Positions 61,906 through 64,000 of a DNA stretch of 64,000 nt are shown here, piece by piece. The position numbers and the translations under genes were made by a program. The notes under the pieces were generated by a model that was not told the DNA's origin, searched no databases, and saw only the letters and a program-made list of their open reading frames with translations. Source of the DNA: Bog-257 sp963834135. Lineage in GTDB: Bacteria > Acidobacteriota > Terriglobia > Terriglobales > Acidobacteriaceae. The stretch spans positions 488,473-552,472 of the forward strand of contig CAWIAN010000013.1 in assembly GCA_963834135.1 (NCBI GenBank), in the 5' to 3' direction. Each line of letters begins with the position of its first letter. Position 1 is the first letter of the stretch.

Positions 61906-62235
61906 GCTAGCGAGGACTTACGGTGAGATGGTGAAGAAGACTCAGAATAACCGCAGAGTGGGAAATGCGCCAACCAGCAAATGAGATGGGTAAGGCTTAG
62001 GTTGAAATTACGCTCGAGTGAAGCTCTGGTAGAGCGGATCTTTAGGTCCGCGTCTAAGCTGTTTATTTCGGTTTCCCCGGGCCGACTTTCAGTCGGCGGC
62101 AGAAGTCTTCTCAGGCCTCCTTCAACCGAGCCGCTATGAATTTTTCGTTGTAGATCAAGCTTTCAGGCTGACTAGCCCGGCTGATCGGAGTTTTTCAGCA
62201 GGCCTGTCCGGTTCGAGCCCCGTTACTCGCACGCC
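61906..62235. other. Gene-free stretch with hairpin repeats
   Basis: About 330 bases. GCGGATCTTTAGGTCCGC near 62036-62053 and CCGACTTTCAGTCGG near 62082-62096 are hairpins of the dispersed family. A GGTTCGAG piece near 62210 recalls a tRNA T-arm but no tRNA folds. Confidence 0.45.
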
Positions 62236-63717
62236 CTAGACCGGCCGGGCGCTGACCTTCGTCCCGCTTCTTCGGAACTCGAAATGAATTGCCCACTCGC
62301 TGGGCTGACGCTTGCCGTCACGAACCGAAGGCGTGAACGTCCATTGCCGCGCCGCGCGCAGAGCTTCGTTCGCGAAGTAGGTGCTTGGTCCCTTCGACGC
62401 CAGCTTCGCGCTTGAGACCCGGCCATTCGCGTCGACCGTAACCTGGACCTTGACCTTCACCGTGCCGGTAATCGTGTTTTGTGCGTGAGCAAGGATTGTC
62501 GGCATAACCTGGTGAAGCACGCCAGCTGGGCTCGACGCTGCGGGGGCCGGTTGCGGCGCAGCCACAGGCGGCGCAGGTTGACTGGGTGCAGCGCTCGGAC
62601 GCGCGACGCTGGTTTCAACTGCTGGGGCCGTCTTGGGAGCCGTGCGCACAAGCCGCACGCCCGCCACGATGAGCAGCACGGCGATCACGGCTGCCACCAG
62701 TGTGATGATCTTTCGCCTGTCGCCGCCCATCGGCAGCACGGCTTTCGAATGCTGGGCCGGTGTCGGCGTGGCAGCACGCGGCAGATCGGGTACAACTGTA
62801 TCGGTCGAGGTGAACTTCTCCAGCGACGGAGCGGCTCTATCAACTTCGACTTCGGCGGACGGTACACATTCAATGCGACTCTTATCCGACGGCAATACGA
62901 TGACGTTGGACGCCGGCTTCGCTGTTGGCTGAGCGCCAGTCGACTGCGTGGCCGGTTTATCCAAAATGGCGCGGATGGCGCTGAGCGAAAGCCGCCGCTC
63001 GCGATCGCGCTCCAGACAGCCCGCGACGATTGTATCGAAGGGCGCCGGCAGTTTCTCTGCCGCTTTGATATCGCCGGCTCCCGGCAGATGTCCCGTGAGC
63101 GCCTCGAAGAGAGTGATTCCGAGTGACCACACGTCACCGCTTAGCGAGATCGTGCCCGCAGCTTTCTCTGGCGCGTCATACGGGCTCTCGATGGCCGAGG
63201 GATGGCCCTCGCCATTGCGATGAATGGTGTCGCTCGACAGCTTCAGCTGATCGCCGTTGGCCAGCAGATGGGCCGGCTTGATCTGTCCGTGCAGCAGACC
63301 CTGGCTGTGCAGATACTTGAGCACATCGAGCGTCGGCTCCAGCACGTCCCGAGCTTCCGCCGGCGTGAGCAGTCGCTGCCGCAGCAGGTCGGCGAGGCTT
63401 TCGTCGCAGTATTCCATCACGGCGAAGCGCATGTCCTGCTCCTGGTCGGCATGCCACAGCCCGATCTCGACGATCTTCACCAGGTTGGGATGCGACAGGC
63501 CGCCGGCCAGCCGCCAGCAAGCGGTCTGCGCGGCAGCGCGCGGAGTATTCGCCGGTATCAGCTTGAGGGCTGCCTTGGCGCCCGCGAGTTCGGTCAGGTA
63601 AAACGCGCTGCGGCGCGAGCCTCCCAGGTATTGCAGCAGCGGATAGCGCGCGTTGACGATGCGCCGCTCCCACTGTTGCCAGATTGCGTCAACGGATAGA
63701 GCTTGGGCGGGGGTCAT
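62236..63717 (-). CDS. Pseudokinase fused to a TonB-like C-terminal domain
   Basis: 493 residues. Residues 25-255 follow a Ser/Thr kinase: Lys52 in AALKLIP, Glu in the helix, MEYCDESL hinge, APE (182-184), DVWSLGITLFEALTG and a final Arg. But the Gly loop reads LGGSRRSAFY, HRD is HGQ (143-145) and DFG is absent (KLSSD at 159-163), so catalysis should be lost. A Ser/Pro/Ala region leads to a membrane helix (337-355), an Ala/Pro spacer (360-398), and a TonB C-terminal domain (about 400-490: ITGTVKVKVQVTVDANGRVSS, ALRAARQWTFTPS). Its kinase half would be cytoplasmic, its TonB half periplasmic. Stands alone. Confidence 0.85.
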   Translation of the reverse strand: MTPAQALSVDAIWQQWERRIVNARYPLLQYLGGSRRSAFYLTELAGAKAALKLIPANTPRAAAQTACWRLAGGLSHPNLVKIVEIGLWHADQEQDMRFAVMEYCDESLADLLRQRLLTPAEARDVLEPTLDVLKYLHSQGLLHGQIKPAHLLANGDQLKLSSDTIHRNGEGHPSAIESPYDAPEKAAGTISLSGDVWSLGITLFEALTGHLPGAGDIKAAEKLPAPFDTIVAGCLERDRERRLSLSAIRAILDKPATQSTGAQPTAKPASNVIVLPSDKSRIECVPSAEVEVDRAAPSLEKFTSTDTVVPDLPRAATPTPAQHSKAVLPMGGDRRKIITLVAAVIAVLLIVAGVRLVRTAPKTAPAVETSVARPSAAPSQPAPPVAAPQPAPAASSPAGVLHQVMPTILAHAQNTITGTVKVKVQVTVDANGRVSSAKLASKGPSTYFANEALRAARQWTFTPSVRDGKRQPSEWAIHFEFRRSGTKVSARPV

Positions 63718-63886
63718 AGTTAGGCGAATTCTATTCCCGCAGGCTAGCGGAAATCCGGCAACTTAGAATTATTTCGTTGCTGAAGTGTGTAACCCGCGGG
63801 TTACCGAGATGACCCTCGCGACTCGGATCCCGCGTTTAAAGGATTTGTGATTGGGGGTCAGGAACTGCGAAAACGGCGACAGGCCT

Positions 63887-63892
63887 TACAAT
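63887..63892 (+). promoter_or_regulatory. Candidate -10 box of tRNA-Ser
   Basis: TACAAT 20 bases upstream of the mature tRNA start; the -35 region (ctgcga) is poor. Confidence 0.35.
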
Positions 63893-63911
63893 AGGGAAAC
63901 CTGCCTCATGC

Positions 63912-64000
63912 GGAGGGATGTGTGAGCGGTTGAAACAGGCGGTCTTGAAAACCGCTGTACCTGAAAGGGTACCGGGGGTTCGAATCCCTCTCCCTCCGCC
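63912..64000 (+). tRNA. tRNA-Ser (anticodon TGA), 3' end at the window edge
   Basis: Acceptor GGAGGGA (63912-63918) pairs with TCCCTCC (63991-63997), discriminator G, then CC of CCA at the very end of the window. Anticodon arm GCGGT-CTTGAAA-ACCGC gives anticodon TGA (reads UCA/UCN). A long variable arm (tgtacctgaaagggtacc) identifies serine. T-arm GGGGGTTCGAATCCCTC. CCA appears encoded, though only CC is inside. Confidence 0.95.

Noticed and set aside
62036..62230. tRNA-like fragments (GGTAGAGC near 62031, GGTTCGAG near 62210)
   Set aside because: They do not fold into one tRNA: the anticodon arm does not fit a 7-base loop, and the T-stem does not pair. Chance or a relic too weak to claim.

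Overview
The window (64 kb, GC-rich, no plasmid or phage signature) looks like a chromosomal segment of an Acidobacteriota bacterium, most likely a Koribacter/Terriglobus-like lineage. The pointers are the secreted VWFA-domain protein of the acidobacterial type, a relic of a GloVer-type repeat protein, a very large PknB-TPR kinase, many TTG/GTG starts, and a complete squalene-to-hopanoid cluster. Taxonomy is inference from gene content; no 16S rRNA is present.

Layout. 1-2430 (minus): OpuC/YehZ-type osmoprotectant ABC transporter. 2560-3284: glycine-rich RRM protein and cold-shock protein. 3.7-12.5 kb: mostly secreted or membrane proteins of unknown role (L-type lectin fold, DUF4239, DoxX, Sel1, frameshifted VWFA protein), plus relics and hairpins. 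12.9-21.4 kb: giant Ser/Thr kinase with TPRs, Ig-repeat lipoprotein, M13 metallopeptidase. 21.7-32.1 kb (minus): ispH-shc-hpnA-hpnG-two zinc MDR dehydrogenases-hpnC-hpnD-hpnE, that is isoprenoid supply, squalene synthesis, cyclisation and side-chain processing in one cluster. 32.7-35.7 kb: DinB-like, recN, hydroxylaminobenzene-mutase-like protein. 36.1-41.8 kb: tolQ(frameshifted)-tolR-tonB-like-tolB-pal-cpoB. 42.1-50.7 kb: a 58-aa protein with a CTERM-like tail, MFS exporter, methyltransferase, HIT, mutL, AlkZ-related protein, cmk. 50.9-54.9 kb (minus): ECF sigma, anti-sigma and three consecutive proteins that share a LiaF-like membrane module, the last with a DUF4097 beta-strand domain. 55-64 kb: S9 peptidase, sodA, SDR, frameshifted BtuF-like protein, fRMsr-like GAF protein, MutT, an Nramp-like gene with about six indels, a pseudokinase-TonB fusion and tRNA-Ser(TGA).

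How it works together. Most recognisable functions concern the cell envelope: hopanoid lipids, Tol-Pal, an ECF envelope-stress module, secreted lectin/Ig proteins, TonB-like energy transducers. Small GC-rich hairpins and TGTCATCC-ended palindromic elements are scattered between genes.

Most interesting: the paired MDR dehydrogenases inside the hopanoid cluster (candidates for an unassigned side-chain reduction), the triplicated LiaF-like module behind an ECF sigma factor, the pseudokinase-TonB fusion, and the CTERM-like microprotein. Four otherwise well conserved genes carry single-base frameshifts; sequence error and genuine decay cannot be told apart from the sequence alone.
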